The notes under the pieces: generated by a model
Databases searched by the model: none
What the model saw: only the letters and a program-made list of their open reading frames with translations
Told to the model about the DNA's origin: nothing
Position numbers and translations under genes: made by a program
Shown here: positions 41,333 to 41,667 of the stretch, piece after piece
Numbering within the stretch: the stretch's first letter is position 1
Layout: every line of letters begins with the position of its first letter
NCBI GenBank assembly: GCA_024330185.1
Contig: JANDLV010000036.1
Span: forward strand, 1 to 41,667
Direction: 5' to 3'
DNA from: Candidatus Siliceabacter maunaloa
GTDB taxonomy: Bacteria > Actinomycetota > Thermoleophilia > Solirubrobacterales > Solirubrobacteraceae
Length of the DNA stretch: 41,667 bases

Positions 41333-41667
41333 GTGACGGACAAGATGAAGAAGGTCGCGATGGCCATCGCCGCGCTCGCGGCGCTCGCGCTCGTCGGAGC
41401 GGCGCTCGCCGGCGCCGCCTCGGACGGCAACGAGCCCCCTGCGTCCCAGCGCAGCGACACGGCCGCCGGCCCCGAGACCGAGGAGACCGAGAACAGCGCC
41501 GCCGACCCCGACGACCTCCAGGAAGAGGACGGCGACGACGACGGCGAGCAGGGCGAGCAGGAATCCGACGTGACGGTCACCGTCGAGGCGGCCACGCGCG
41601 CCAGGGAGGCCGCCTCCAAGTAGACACGCGGCCGTCCGGGTGAAGTCGAGCGCGACGACGAGAAGGG
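41333..41667 (+). pseudogene. Secreted PepSY-family gene interrupted by an in-frame TAG, continuing off the window
   Basis: GTG 41333 with AAGGAG 10 nt upstream. Signal peptide MTDKMKKVAMAIAALAALALVGAALAGAA, a highly acidic linker (EETENSAADPDDLQEEDGDDDGEQGEQ), then the start of the PepSY domain (VTVTVEAATRAREAASK) and TAG at 41621-41623. The same frame resumes directly after it with TRGRPGEVERDDEKG up to the window edge, which is what a PepSY domain should read at that point (first helix, then a beta strand with EVERD). The simplest reading is a nonsense mutation or base-call error; amber readthrough is an outside possibility. If translation stops, a 96-residue secreted acidic peptide results. 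The end lies beyond the window. Confidence 0.72.

Overview
The window is about 41.7 kb of very GC-rich DNA, densely coding on both strands, with many GTG and some TTG starts and many 4-nt GTGA/ATGA stop-start overlaps. The gene set (PPK1, Tat-exported PhoD, an MGH1-like glycosidase, a PHP-glycosyltransferase fusion, CtaG-like and HupE-like membrane proteins, DUF305, small secreted PepSY proteins) fits a high-GC actinobacterium, most likely class Thermoleophilia (Solirubrobacterales-like). That placement is inferred from gene content; there is no rRNA gene here. I found no tRNA, rRNA, CRISPR array or insertion sequence.

Layout. 0-4.4 kb: the RGG-rich end of an unknown protein, a glutathionyl-hydroquinone-reductase-like GST, a TetR-DoxX pair, two unknown genes, a metallophosphoesterase and a GNAT. 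4.4-11 kb: a two-gene ABC exporter, polyphosphate kinase and an ABC-F ATPase. 10.5-11.7 kb: two independently broken crotonase genes on either side of a small membrane protein. 11.7-16 kb: a NarL-type response regulator and its coupled histidine kinase, a secreted matrixin-like protease and a secreted beta-propeller-like protein; this block looks less GC-rich and may be acquired. 16-18.5 kb: PhoD and a nucleotidyltransferase two-gene module resembling a toxin-antitoxin pair. 18.5-25.7 kb: a carbohydrate block, with GH31 divergent from PHP-GT4, GT4 and an MGH1-like hydrolase that are translationally overlapped. 25.7-31.3 kb: CrcB, HupE-like, then a run of membrane genes (cupredoxin-like, polytopic protein, 55-aa membrane protein, membrane GNAT) and a frameshifted CtaG. 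31.4-35.2 kb: a metal-efflux cassette with a His-tailed NreB-like MFS, a P1B ATPase and a divergent CzrA-type ArsR sensor with a candidate operator. 35.2-41.7 kb: DUF1232, DUF1003, a tail-to-tail OmpR/HK pair, a Met-rich DUF305 lipoprotein, a decayed PP2C phosphatase, two secreted PepSY-type genes and two membrane genes.

The most notable signal is in the last 6 kb. Six genes there (DUF1232, the OmpR-family regulator, its kinase, the PP2C remnant and both PepSY genes) share one promoter layout: two CTCATC-like hexamers exactly 11 bp apart, then 8-10 bp, then a -10-like hexamer. I infer a compact, self-regulated regulon of the OmpR-type two-component system. In four of the six, the predicted transcription start falls on or within a few bases of the start codon.

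A second pattern is gene damage. Two crotonases, ctaG, the PP2C phosphatase and the last PepSY gene (in-frame TAG) are all interrupted, and the P1B ATPase lacks a usable start at its expected N-terminus. Some lesions are single-base changes at G or C runs and could be sequence errors; others involve real loss of sequence.
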